From positions 310,001 through 374,000 of the forward strand of contig JAKSZP010014449.1 in NCBI GenBank assembly GCA_022478985.1: DNA of 64,000 nucleotides, in the 5' to 3' direction. The position numbers were made by a program, and so were the translations under genes. Positions 32,941-42,807 of the stretch are shown here, in pieces. The stretch is from Massospora cicadina (Eukaryota > Entomophthoromycota > Entomophthoromycetes > Entomophthorales > Entomophthoraceae). Under the pieces are notes generated by a model. That model saw only the letters and a list, made by a program, of their open reading frames with translations, was not told where the DNA came from and searched no databases. Numbering within the stretch: the stretch's first letter is position 1; each line of letters opens with the position of its first letter.

Positions 32941-33321
32941 ACTGTCCATTTGGGAAACCCAGGAGAGGCTGAGTATGAGGTGGGGGAAATCCTGAACACA
33001 AAGATTACATGGAAAAAGCGTTTGTATCTGGTAAAGTGGGTAGTTTACCCAGTGGAAGAGTCCATCTAGCAGACTGCCGTTGACTGCAGTAACAGCCCAC
33101 AGAAGGTGGAGGATTTCTGGAGTCAGAGGGGACTCTCATCTGGGGGAGTTGATGTAACGGTCAAGGCATTGCCTGACCTCCACATTGCCCTAATATTCCC
33201 TAGGGCGATGATCAAGGCCAAGGGTGAGGGGCACAATCATTACAATTTTTGTAAATGGCAATCTGATGAATCAGATGCCCTGAAATCAAATTTAAATATA
33301 TGTTGCAAAGTGGATGAGTAA
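32941..33321 (+). pseudogene. G5 chromodomain running into the 3' LTR
   Basis: The plus frame encodes AEYEVGEILNTKITWKKRLY and LVKWVVYPVEES, a clear chromodomain, the module that directs chromovirus integrase to methylated histones. A TAG at 33067-33069 replaces the Trp expected in this fold (G to A change). The same frame is open again through NSPQKVEDFWSQRG, crosses the LTR border at 33153 and ends only at 33319-33321, adding about 56 residues encoded by U3 (VKALPDLHIALIFPRAMIKA and onward). Confidence 0.88.
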
Positions 33322-34203
33322 GAAGTCCTCATAAAGGGTACTCTGGCCAACCAGATGCTGCCAAATACAATATTTCAAATATGGCAATGAGGGAACAGAT
33401 CCTTGAAAATAAAGTTCCAGCCTACCAGATATGGCCAAGTCTGATGTCACTAATTGTATTGACAAGGATGAAAATCCTTATAAATGGCGCTCTGGTTAAC
33501 CAGATGCCAGTAACCACAATATTACCAAAATTAGCGATGAGAATAAAGACCCTTGTAAATGGCACTCTGGCGAACCAGTGGCCGCCAAAACCCTTTTAAC
33601 TAATATGACAATTAGAGACATGTACTTAGTGAAAGGCTCAGGCTTTGAGAACAATTCAAAGTAAAATAATATATACAGAAAGGTTTCTGCAACCACAAAG
33701 GTACCCAATCCTAGTTCTAGAATGGGTCTTGATAAGGAAATCGAGGGTCTAGATCCTCAGGATATGACTTTTATCAAGAAGATGCCCATGGACTACGTGG
33801 AGAACAAGACCCGCTCTTCTCCCTAAGATCAGTATAAATCTGTGCTTGACGAAACTTCTTAAAGCAGTTTTGTCTTCTAAGATCCATAAATAAACTTAAT
33901 AAAATCCAAAAAAATCTAACGATCAGGAATCATCCTTATTAATTCCTTAAGGGAAACTGCACATGGACCACAGCTCAGATTTTGACAAGACCATTGAGTC
34001 TTTATATGCGCTTTCTGGAGGTCAGACCCTCTTGCTGGGCGCCAGTATAGTCCTGACTGTGGCTCAAACTTTCATTTTCAAGTGCTTCCCACATAGTTGG
34101 ATTATGGATATTTTCACAGTAGGATTATCCTGCTTGTGGGCACTTACATGGGCACTCTTGCTTAACTGCTTTGTGGCAGTGTTCAGGGACCCCATCCGTC
34201 ACA
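33153..34203 (+). repeat. G5 3' LTR
   Basis: Pair of 27303-28353, same length and ends. It is preceded by TGGGGGAGTTGA, a short purine-rich tract. It repeats the tandem array (33245-33595), the polyadenylation-like stretch (AATAAACTTAATAAAATCC near 33890) and the hydrophobic frame at 33963. In this copy the later array units read openly as CKWHSGEPVAAKTLL, so each LTR has kept a different part of the frame. Confidence 0.9.
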
Positions 34204-34244
34204 GAGGGAGCCAATTTCGTGGGACCCTAAAGAGTTATTCATAA
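33963..34244 (+). CDS. Hydrophobic frame with two likely membrane segments in the G5 3' LTR
   Basis: A 93-residue frame starts MDHSSDFDKTIESLYALS and has two hydrophobic stretches, about residues 20-42 (LLLGASIVLTVAQTFIF) and 48-72 (IFTVGLSCLWALTWALLLNC). The equivalent frame in the 5' LTR (from 28113) has one TAA in the first segment. The last 13 residues are read from G2 sequence beyond the LTR end, so the true end, if any, is unknown. Changes between the copies alter amino acids as often as not, so selection is not evident. I do not recognise a family; it may be chance. Confidence 0.25.
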   Translation: MDHSSDFDKTIESLYALSGGQTLLLGASIVLTVAQTFIFKCFPHSWIMDIFTVGLSCLWALTWALLLNCFVAVFRDPIRHRGSQFRGTLKSYS

Positions 34245-34355
34245 ACAAGTTAATGAACACTCAATTGTGGAGGTTGCTCAGGGCATTTCAGCAAATTGCG
34301 TATATAATCAATTTCTCCTGCCGTTTATCCCCTTCACATGATCTAGAGGGGGCGT
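34209..34355 (+). pseudogene. G2 polyprotein tail and polypurine tract
   Basis: Right of the G5 duplication the plus strand encodes PISWDPKELFINKLMNTQLW and ends SHDLEGALPCF, corresponding to the last residues of the G2 integrase C-terminal domain. The purine run AGAGGGGGCGT (34345-34355) sits directly before the LTR. G7 has the same GAGGGGGCGT before its own 3' LTR. Confidence 0.7.
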
Positions 34356-34950
34356 TGCCATGTTTTCTTCCAAAATATGAGATTTGCATGTGCCAGATGC
34401 TGGGATTTGAACCCAATCTCTGAAATAGTTGAAACCATTATTAGGAAAATTCCCTGCGAGATTCAAGATCTTTCAATATGAAGATAATCTTTAACGAAAT
34501 TCAAGGGCTTTTGATAAATGGGATAAGCCCTGACTTGGGAGATTGAATATTACTTACCCAAAACTCACTAGTATTGATGTTCAAACCCAATATATGTGGT
34601 AATCGAATCCCATCTGACAGAAATGAAAACTTGCCGCAGAATCCCCAAATTTTTTTAATGAGTTTTGGTCTTATCATGTAACGCTTTAGAAAGTACTGAG
34701 AAAACTCCCTAAACTTCCATTTAATTATGTTCTAAGAAAATAAACTTGACTCTCTTCTTGCCATTTTAATTTTATATTGACCTACCTCTATTTATTTAGA
34801 GACAAAAATTAGTTAGGATTTACCACTCAAGTAACTTTACCTGAGTGAAGACTTTCCGTCCAAAAAACTTATAATACAGCATCCAGAAACTTGGGGTCTC
34901 CTAGCCTTATATATAAAAGGAAAAATGGTCTGAACCACTTATTCCTGACA
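34356..34950 (+). repeat. G2 3' LTR
   Basis: It starts TGCCATG after the purine tract and ends CCTGACA, 595 bases. From about 34550 on it matches the 5' copy at 5475-5890. The first 200 bases have no match on the left. Part of this unmatched stretch, 34391-34415, read on the minus strand, looks like the 3' end of a tRNA. Confidence 0.8.
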
Positions 34951-37555
34951 GGCTTCATGACAGATGTGTTCAGAAAATTAAATATGAGGTTCCCCTCATC
35001 TTAAGTATATATTTATAAAAGACTGCTTTTGTTTAAAGAGGGTTAAGTCACTACAATTTTTTTGATGAGGGCCTCCTTAATGTCTGCTACGTGGTGAAGG
35101 TCTTAAAATAAGGCATCATAATCTTTCGTGCTTTTCCATCCAGATACGTTTGTATATGCTGACCTTTTTGTCAGTAAGCAGCTTGCTCTCATTGCACCTT
35201 CATATACTAAGAGGTATGACTGTATTGTCTCAGCCCCAGGGACATAATTCTCCTTAAAGCTAGGTTTGAAATATACGCCAGGTTTGGAGAGGATGTGAAT
35301 GACAGGAGAGAGTGGTCATATCAAGTCAGTGGATTTTGTGATGACTATATCAGTTGTGGAGTAGCCCTATCAAATTGATTGCGGATCACATTCATGTCAT
35401 CCTGGATAAGTGGCGTAACATTTATTGACATGCTTAACGGGGCCTTAGAATCAAAAAGTTGGCGCAGACTCTTTATCTCTTCGTAATGTTGAGCCAGTTG
35501 GTCAGTGAGAGCATCCTGTTTAGCTTCAATTGTTTAGAGTGAGGTAATTATATGCTTGATGTGACGATTTGCTTAGCTTTAAAAGGTACCAGATTAGTGC
35601 AGGTGCCATTAATCTTCACATAATGGTTGTACAATGAGGGGAAAGTCAAATCAGCATTCTGATGTTCTCTTTTGATAGTCATTTTAGCTTCTCAGACAAC
35701 CAGTAACAGTTGTCATTCATGGCAATAATGAGGCTTCATGGTCATCATTGAAAAAGGATCCAGCAGGTGAGGAGGTTCCTGAAGGAAAACTCTTGGACCT
35801 CAAGGCCCAAGGGGTCCTTGCTCTCTGTATCTACCACAGTTTCCTGTTCCACTGGGGGCCTCTTGTTGCACTATAACTTCTGAAGTCGGCATCATCAAAG
35901 GTATTTTTCTCAGCTGCTAGATACAGCCAAATAAATTGACAAGTCAAGAATCAATCAGTTGGCAATTTTCTGAAATTTGGTCAAGGGAGGTGGACAAAGT
36001 ACGTTTCACTCTTTGATCCACGCCAGTGGTTAATTAATCTGTCAGTTGGGAAAAATTCATTCTAAAAGTATTGGATGAATTCAGTGTCAATTTGCACAAG
36101 GTGGCGTTGGATGTCATTTATCTCCTGACAGTTTCTCAAAATGGTCTCTCATTAATTGCGGCCAAAATGAGAGGCAGCGTTGAATAACTCAAGGAGTTGG
36201 TAGTGGATCTAGTGATTCAACCTTAGCTTTCGCTGCATCTCCATGTGGTGGAGGGCGAGCAACTGCATGTGTTGGTGCAAGGCAAGATGCAAAAATCGTT
36301 GGAGGTACAAATATGTATGGGTCACTCCAACATCAGTGCTTGAAAGCTCAGCTGAGAATAAAATCGCGCATATGAATAATTTGGGTTGAGATGCTTTAAC
36401 TAATTATCCTACCAGGGGTTACTACTTCACCTAGAAGCTCTTGAATTGTTTGGGTGACATTGGGAGCCTAAATTGATAAGAGGATTCCTTGGGTCTGACA
36501 TAGTTAAAGTCATAATCGCACAGAACTCAAGTTCTTGTATTTGAGATAGCATCACATCTTGATTGTTGATAGCGGCTCATCAGGTCAAACTCATTTTCTT
36601 CTCCATATTGGGAGGAACGTCTTTGCTGGAAATGTTGATAGGGAAGTTAGGTCTCCACCAGGAGCCTTGAAAAGACCTGGCAGAGAGCACCAGTTTTTAG
36701 GTCTTTGTCGTCCTCTCTAAGTCAGGGCCTTCAAAGGCTGTTCTATTTGTCAAAATCGGTTCCTGCGAAATCTCTTGAGGTCTGGATTCCTTAAGGCAAT
36801 CTTTTAATGGAAATTCTTCGTTGAGGATACTCTGTTTGTATTAAACAGGTAAGGTCTTAGGTATAAAAATAGGCAATATAATTGCCAGTGAAAACAACTA
36901 GGAAATATGAAGGTATTTTTCTTTAGTCAAAATTTGGAGATATTTAAATGCCTTTGATATACCTGACATTGCCAAGAGGGAGCTTAAAGTGATAGTCAGG
37001 ATTAAGAACGGTAAGGAGAAATCTTTGACAATGTGGCAGGAGGCACAGGCTTTCTTTGAATTTGACTCTCTTTTTGCCAGGACAGTTGATTCCAATAGGC
37101 TTAGAATGGCAAGATCTTCACCAGTGACTTGATGCCTTTGCTAGGAAAATCGGAAGATTATTCCAGGGTATGATTACTTTCGCTTTTTTTGGGTTTTATT
37201 ATTCAAGTCAGTCTCAATGCTCACTAAAATAGTAGAGCTCCTATGACTGAGTTGCGATTCAGGCCATGTTTTATCTCAATTGTGTCCTTACAATTCTCAT
37301 TATTTCTAACAACATTGTATTAGTCCTTTACTTTGGATAATCAGGATTTTATTTCAGTGTATTATAATCTCAATCCAGTTCAATGAAGATCTCTCAATAC
37401 TGAGTTGAACCTTACTATCCTTTTTACATATATATTGATTAAAAAGACTTCTTTAACCCTTTTTCTTGTCTAATTGTTGATCATATGTATGATTTAGATA
37501 ACTGTTATTCTTCTCACCATGTAAAATATTCAGCTATCCAACAAAGGGGTTTCAT
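34951..37555 (-). other. Unassigned AT-rich sequence with gag-like traces on the minus strand
   Basis: No gene can be delimited in these 2.6 kb. On the minus strand near 35290-35050 the peptide VYFKPSFKENYVPGAETIQS YLLVYEG-type sequence resembles a gag capsid, and near 36620-36450 further gag-like peptide (YQQSRCDAISNTRT) occurs. This could be the gag part of another minus-strand gypsy element whose pol was displaced or lost when G2 inserted. No LTR pair was found for it. The stretch 37140-37555 shows nothing. Confidence 0.3.
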
Positions 37556-37572
37556 AATTAATAGGGTAACTT
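37556..37572. repeat. LINE-A target-site duplication, left copy
   Basis: AATTAATAGGGTAACTT matches the 17 bases AATTATTAGGGTATCTT at 42791-42807 at 15 of 17 positions. It flanks the LINE exactly. Confidence 0.75.
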
Positions 37573-37719
37573 CTTTTTATTTAACCGAGGTAAGCTGACC
37601 AGGGGACATACATTACCGAATATATGTGAAACTAAGAGAATAACTAAGAAATATAAAATTGGGCACCCCAGGGTACTCAGGTTACCCCTGTTGCCAGCGG
37701 GACTGCCAGGTATGGGGGG

Positions 37720-40700
37720 TTGGTGCACTACTCCGAGGGGGTTTCCCCTGCTATGGAGCAGGTGTGAAGGAAAGGATCTGTGTGGAGTAACCAGAGTGGG
37801 AACCATGATTCTATGAGCACTTTTTGTCTTAGTCTCATATATCTATAGAGCCAGGCTTGGAAGTGCTCTAGTAAGTGGACATGGAATCTGTTAATAATCC
37901 CATGAATGGTTGGGACCGTGCCCTTGAACGCATCTAATGCAATTGTGTGTATTGTCCACATTGCAATGGGTATTATTAGGGAGCTGAGGGTAGATGGGAT
38001 TGGTGAAAAGATCTGGAGAGCGAAGATACTCTTTGATATCGAGAATTCTTGTTCGTTTTGAATCTTGAGCAGGCGTGCGACTTCCTGCCATATAGCTTTG
38101 GTTGGGGGCATGTTTCTAGGCGGTGATGTAGGGATCTCTCCCTCCACATACTGCACATGTTTTGTGGAGGGATTTGAAGCGGTCCGCCGTCCTATAGGTC
38201 CTTCTCAAACAGCGCCAGGCGTTTGCTCTTATCCTTGGTTGTAGGAGTGGGTGGTGTGTCATTTTCCACATTGCTTTCTGTGTGGTTAAATCATAAGGAA
38301 TGTCCAGCATAGCTAGGTATTCTATCCTAGCTATACTTGGGGTTGTTGCGAGCATATCCCTCTGGGGGTGGTTTTCTGGATTTCTTAATTTGAATTAGGG
38401 GCTGGGTCGTCCCCTTCCCTGTATAGTACCCATGTCATCTATGGTCCATCCCATATGGCGGATAGTTTGGAGGATATGTTTGAAATGAGGGGAGGTTCCA
38501 TGCGGACCCGTTGCAGTAGGGTGCTTGGCAAGGTATGAAAGTAGTCTGAGTGGATTATGTGGGTTGGTTAATTTGAGCGCCTGTGCAAAGTTAGTCCTTG
38601 CTGCTCTGGACCAATGTTGTTGCGGGAGGTCTGGAGCAAGGAATTCCTTTATCCAGGTACCTAGGATGTGATTGGCATGGCTCTCAAAATCTATTAGTCC
38701 CATGCCTCCGCTTGAGCGTGGGCCAAATAGTGTTTCCATCCATATAGGAGGGTGAGATCCAGGCCACAGCCAGCCCTGGATAAGCACGCGAATTGAAATT
38801 ATAAAGGTAGGTGAGAAGGATATCGCATGGGCCTGGTACCACAGTATTGAAAGGATGAGCGAGTTAGCAACTGTAACTCGTCCTGTTAGTCCTGGGGTTC
38901 TTCCCTTGAGAGAGGCGACGCGTTTGGATACCCGTTGTAACAGGTTACTTTCCATTGTCTCATTAGCATATCCCCCTGATTCTAGCCAGATTCCAAGGTG
39001 TCGGACAGGAGTGGTAGTGGGAGGTGTTGCAAAGGGTAATATAATTGGGTTTTTTCTTCGAGTGTTGGTGTGAGGTTCTGATGTTGTGGCCCAATTGTTT
39101 GTGTATTTGCTTAAGAGGATGATTTCTGTCTTCCTTTTGTTGAGCAATTCATTGCTCACCTTGGAGTATTCCTCTAGAGTGTGTTCCAGATGTCGGGCAT
39201 CTTCATTGTTTGCTATACCTGCTACGCAGTCATCTGCAAAGGACAGTATCTTGACTGTTGGTTGTCCTTGTGCGGTTATCCTCATGAGACGTGAGTCAGT
39301 TACTTGGAGGAGCGGGTCTAAGCTGAAATTGTATAGCAGTGGGCTGAGGGGAACACCTTGTTTGAGCCCTATGTGTGGTTTAATCTTGTTTGTTAGGATT
39401 ACAGGGCCGCATACAGCAATGGTTGCAGATTCTGTTAGGAGCATCGCCCATTTTATGAATATTGGTGGGAGTTTGAAGGCATGTAGACATTCTTTTAGGT
39501 ATGGCCAGATAACACGGTCATACGCCTTTTCCTGATCCAAGAAGACCAGGGCACCAGTTGCTTTGGATTGGCAAATGTTTGCAACAGGGTGTATGTTGTT
39601 CCAGATTGAACGCCCTTGTATAAACCCAAACTAGTTGGGTGATAGGGCGTCAGATGCAATTGCGCCAAATCTGGCTGCTAGAATTTTTGTTAGAATTTTT
39701 GTGTCAGTGTTGGAGAGTGCAATTAGGCGCCAGTTGGCCAGGTCCAACTTGTCACCCTTTTTATACAAGGTTATAACGTAGGATTCATAGCCTCCTGGTA
39801 ATAGGCGTGTTTCCAACAAACTCTGGTTCATTGACGCCAATAGGAGGGGGGCGATTTGTTGAAAATATTTTTTGTAGAATTCGTAGGGTATCCCATCAGG
39901 CCCTGGGCATTTCCTACGTGGTGCACCGCGAATTGTTTCCCAAAGCTCCTCCCATGTGATAAGGGATAGTATATTGTAATTTGGTGGTGTACTTTGTATC
40001 TTGGCAGTTTTAATAAATTCTTTATTTTTTGTGATTCTGTTAGCATATCGCGATATAATTCGGTGTGTAGGTGGTGTACTTCCGCCTTGACCTCCTCAGG
40101 TTCAGTTGCCACGGTGCCATTGGTCTTGCGGACCTGTGTGCACGTGGGCTGGTTTCCGCGGGAGTGGAATAGGCGGAAAAGTATGTCAAACAGGTTTCGC
40201 CTTCCTTTATGAACTTACCTTTGTTCAATACTTTGATTCTGTGTTGGTGTTCAAAGATGAGATTGTTAAGTCGGGCTGAAATTTCTGCCCATTTGCGTCC
40301 CCAATTAGGGCTATAGCCAGACCTCAGAGTAAACATTTCCAGGTGGTCTATTCTGCCAAGGTACGCTTGATTGTGGCTGTGTCCGCGGTGTACTTGTGTG
40401 ATGCAATATGTCGGGTTTTGTTGATTAAATCTTTTTTAAATTTTCCCATGTTCTGATGGGATCCAAAGTGAATGGGCTGTGAATTCTGGGTTTGTAGCCT
40501 TGTTTTAAACCCAGTCAGATATCTCAGGCAATCTTATATTTTCTGGGTGAAGCTTTCTCCAAGGCGACACCTGTGTGTGGGATTGAGTTGCGCTAACTGC
40601 ACCATAACTAATTGGTGATCAGAAAAATTGATCTTTTTTGTTGTAAATTTGGAGATTCTTGAGTGGTGGGATTGTGGGATGAGGATGTGGTCAATATGAC

Positions 40701-41310
40701 TCATTGATATGAGCAGTCCCTAACATATGTTGGGTCTTGTCATATGGGGAAGGATTGGTGAATTGTGAGGAAGAGCATCCTGTAAGCCAAGAGATGCCTT
40801 CATTGTGCGATATTCAATGTGCCCAGGTGGGTATCCCCTGGGATTAGGCCATCAATCTGTATTGGGGTTATCCCAGCAGTTGAAATCGCCTAACATGATG
40901 ATATCTCGTGGGAGGGTGAGGGTAGAAATTTTTTCAGATTTTTTTTCTCAGTTGCAGTGCACGGTGCGTAGATACATGCTAACGAAATTATTTCATCTTG
41001 GCATGTGATTGTTGCTACCAGGACTCGACTTGCAAGTGTGATGATGAATTTGTAATTTTAAATTTTTTGTTGTTTTGGACTATCACCCCACAGTGAGACG
41101 TCCATACTGATTGTGATGGTGCGACCCTGGTTGACCAGGATTCTTCTTCCCCTTGTAGGCAGTGGGTTTCTTGGATGGCCAAGATGTCTACAAGAGGTTT
41201 TTACAGGAATGCCAGCTTTTTGGCTTGGGACGTATGAGCCCTGGCTCCCGCGATATTTAACTTCCCTATTGACACTGAGGTGCCCGCGGCGCCTCAGGAG
41301 CAGTTGGGAG
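37720..41310 (-). pseudogene. LINE-A ORF2: endonuclease and reverse transcriptase
   Basis: Read on the minus strand, the APE-type endonuclease starts near 41265 (LNIAGARAHTSQAKKLAFL, then DILAIQETHCLQG with the catalytic Glu). The middle is heavily broken down to 40340. Reverse transcriptase is better kept: SYVITLYKKGDKLDLANWRL near 39780, and an open 381-residue frame 39540-38395 with QEKAYDRVIWPYL, LKQGVPLSPLLYNFSLDPLL and SFADDCVAGI (FADD catalytic motif intact). The C-terminus has a zinc-type motif (CAVCGGRDP, partly lost) and ends VLIESWFPLWLLHTDPFLHT. It would nick the target and copy the LINE RNA. Confidence 0.9.
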
Positions 41311-41329
41311 GACCCTCTGGTCCTATCCC

Positions 41330-42752
41330 ACCGCGGCTCATTTTGGCATGCTCCGCGTCTGTACTCCAACTCTTTCACTGCCATTGTTGGTTCCCTTGAT
41401 CTGACCCATTGATTCAAGGGAATTGCGGTTTTTTGCATTTGCATCAACTTTTCCTGCACAGTTCTCATGTTGATTTGATGCGGGTTGTTGATTGGATTTT
41501 ATATTTTTGAGGTTCAACTTTGTTGCATTGTGCACCGCATTTTCACCCAAATTGTTGTTGCATTGTTCCTCAGTATATGAATGATTGATGACGCTTTGTT
41601 GCTCAGTCTGGTTACTGTGAAAATTTTTGACCTGGGCATATTGTTCTGATTGGTTGGTTCGGTGAATATCTGAAATATCCTCCTGAATTTGTCTGTAGTT
41701 AATGGCGGATTCCACGTGTTACCGCTTCAGCCGCTGCTCTCTTGCGGGCTTTTTGTGCTGCTTTACGATGTTTACTTGTAACTGGGTCCACGATGGAGTA
41801 TAGTCCATCTTCACCCCAGCAGAATGGGTGGTGGCCATCAGTCATTTTGGCGAAGTTTTCATTATCTTCGTCCATAGCTTCTTCACAAAAATAATTTTCC
41901 ATTAAGCCCTCTTTTACAGGACATGCATGTTCCTTGTGTCCCAGTGAGCCACAGTGGTTGCAAATAGGTGGTGCGCGTTCCAGTGTAACTCATAATGCAG
42001 CTGACTGGCCCCCATCTGCAAAGTGAAATTCTGCTGCGCGGGGAATTCTGGATAAATCCTCTTCCACTTCTGGGAAGGGGTTGATTACAGCAATAGCTTT
42101 GCCTGTGCACAGGTCGGGCATTAAGCAAAATCGCTGTAATTTGAGTTGTTGGACTTCTCCGTAGGCCACAAGACCTTTGCAGAGCTCCTCCTCAATTACC
42201 TTACGAGGAAGGTTGGTGGGGAGTGAGTCAAAGGAGATGAACAAAGTTTTCGCTTTGTTCCATCTGGTGCGCATGGTGCGCACAATTTTTTTGCCCTCAG
42301 GGAGGGCAATTTCCACGCAGATTTTTGCTGCGGCATTGGCTTCATCAGCTGATTCAAAACCAATATTGATCCAGCCATGGCCATGTTGTTGGTGGCTACG
42401 TACACCGCGTGAGGGAAAAGTGAGGGCTGTGCCTCACATGTTTTCTCCCACAGGGTTGTGACTCATCCCCAAGGAAGAGTCTGATCCCGTGTTCCACCTT
42501 TGACAAAGGTTGGTTGAATTGAATGTACATGTATTGCGCATGCTTTACAGTAAATACCATAAACCCAGATGGTGTCTGAGTTTGCGATTTCTTTGCAGAT
42601 TGGGTTCCTGGTCCTCCTCCAGGGCGTTTCTTGCCCTTAGTTGCACCATTAAGCGCATTGCTTGCCATGACGCTCGCCCATGTTGTATTATTTTTGTTAT
42701 TAAAGTCGCCCATCTTTCCTGTGTGCTTAGCCAAATTTGCTGTTCGAATCAA
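41330..42752 (-). pseudogene. LINE-A ORF1: RNA-binding protein with zinc knuckle
   Basis: The minus frames start MGDFNNKNNTTWASVMASNA near 42713 (ATG at 42752 is an alternative), pass through the central domain (ICVEIALPEGKKIVRTMRTR, LFISFDSLPTNLPRKVIEEE) and keep a full CX2CX4HX4C knuckle, CNHCGSLGHKEHAC, near 41965-41920. The order matches LINE-B ORF1. There is a frameshift near 42400 and a stop near 41988, while 42316-41990 and 41902-41699 share one frame. A basic Ala/Arg/Lys-rich tail (KAAQKARKRAAAEAV) follows. It would coat the LINE RNA. Confidence 0.87.
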
Positions 42753-42790
42753 ATCATAGTAACTAAAGTGATTGTTATGAGAAAGAAAAA

Positions 42791-42807
42791 TTATTAGGGT
42801 ATCTTTT
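42791..42807. repeat. LINE-A target-site duplication, right copy
   Basis: AATTATTAGGGTATCTT, matching 37556-37572 at 15 of 17 positions, directly upstream of the LINE 5' end. Confidence 0.75.

Larger units (their letters stand above)
27303..34203 (+). mobile_element. G5: chromodomain-bearing Ty3/gypsy element with paired 1051-bp LTRs
   Basis: Two direct repeats, 27303-28353 and 33153-34203, both 1051 bases, start TGTAACGGTCAAGG and end GTCACA. The flanks are GAGGT (27298-27302) and GAGGG (34204-34208), a 5-bp duplication with one difference. The interior encodes gag, protease, reverse transcriptase, RNase H, integrase and a chromodomain, so this is a chromovirus-type lineage, different from G1-G4. 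It landed in the C-terminal coding region of G2. A solo LTR of the G3 family lies in its RNase H. Confidence 0.92.
5470..34950 (+). mobile_element. G2: outer Ty3/gypsy element of the nest, split by G3, an ~866-bp insert and G5
   Basis: The pieces of one plus-strand element are scattered through this span: LTR 5470-5890, gag, protease and half of reverse transcriptase to 8802; the rest of reverse transcriptase from 24563; RNase H and integrase to 26019; integrase again from 26886 to 27302; the polyprotein tail from 34209; a purine tract at 34343-34355; and the 3' LTR 34356-34950. The protein similarity resumes at each break where it stopped: the post-catalytic segment of reverse transcriptase starts with RTFSEHIDYL at 24587, matching RTFSEHLEHF of G4. 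The two LTRs are strongly diverged, so G2 is old. Confidence 0.85.
37573..42790 (-). mobile_element. LINE-A: near full-length L1-like non-LTR retrotransposon
   Basis: About 5.2 kb on the minus strand with ORF1 (zinc knuckle) near the 5' end (42752) and ORF2 (endonuclease, reverse transcriptase, C-terminal zinc motif) ending near 37730. Flanking 15-of-17 target duplications mark both ends. It is the same family as LINE-B; the reverse transcriptase proteins align without large gaps, with roughly 60 percent identity by eye. LINE-A is more AT-rich and more broken, so it is the older or more mutated copy. No long poly(A) tail remains. Confidence 0.92.

Noticed and set aside
38855..39535. Plus-strand frames opposite the LINE-A reverse transcriptase
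   Set aside because: They are shadows of the clear minus-strand polymerase frame.
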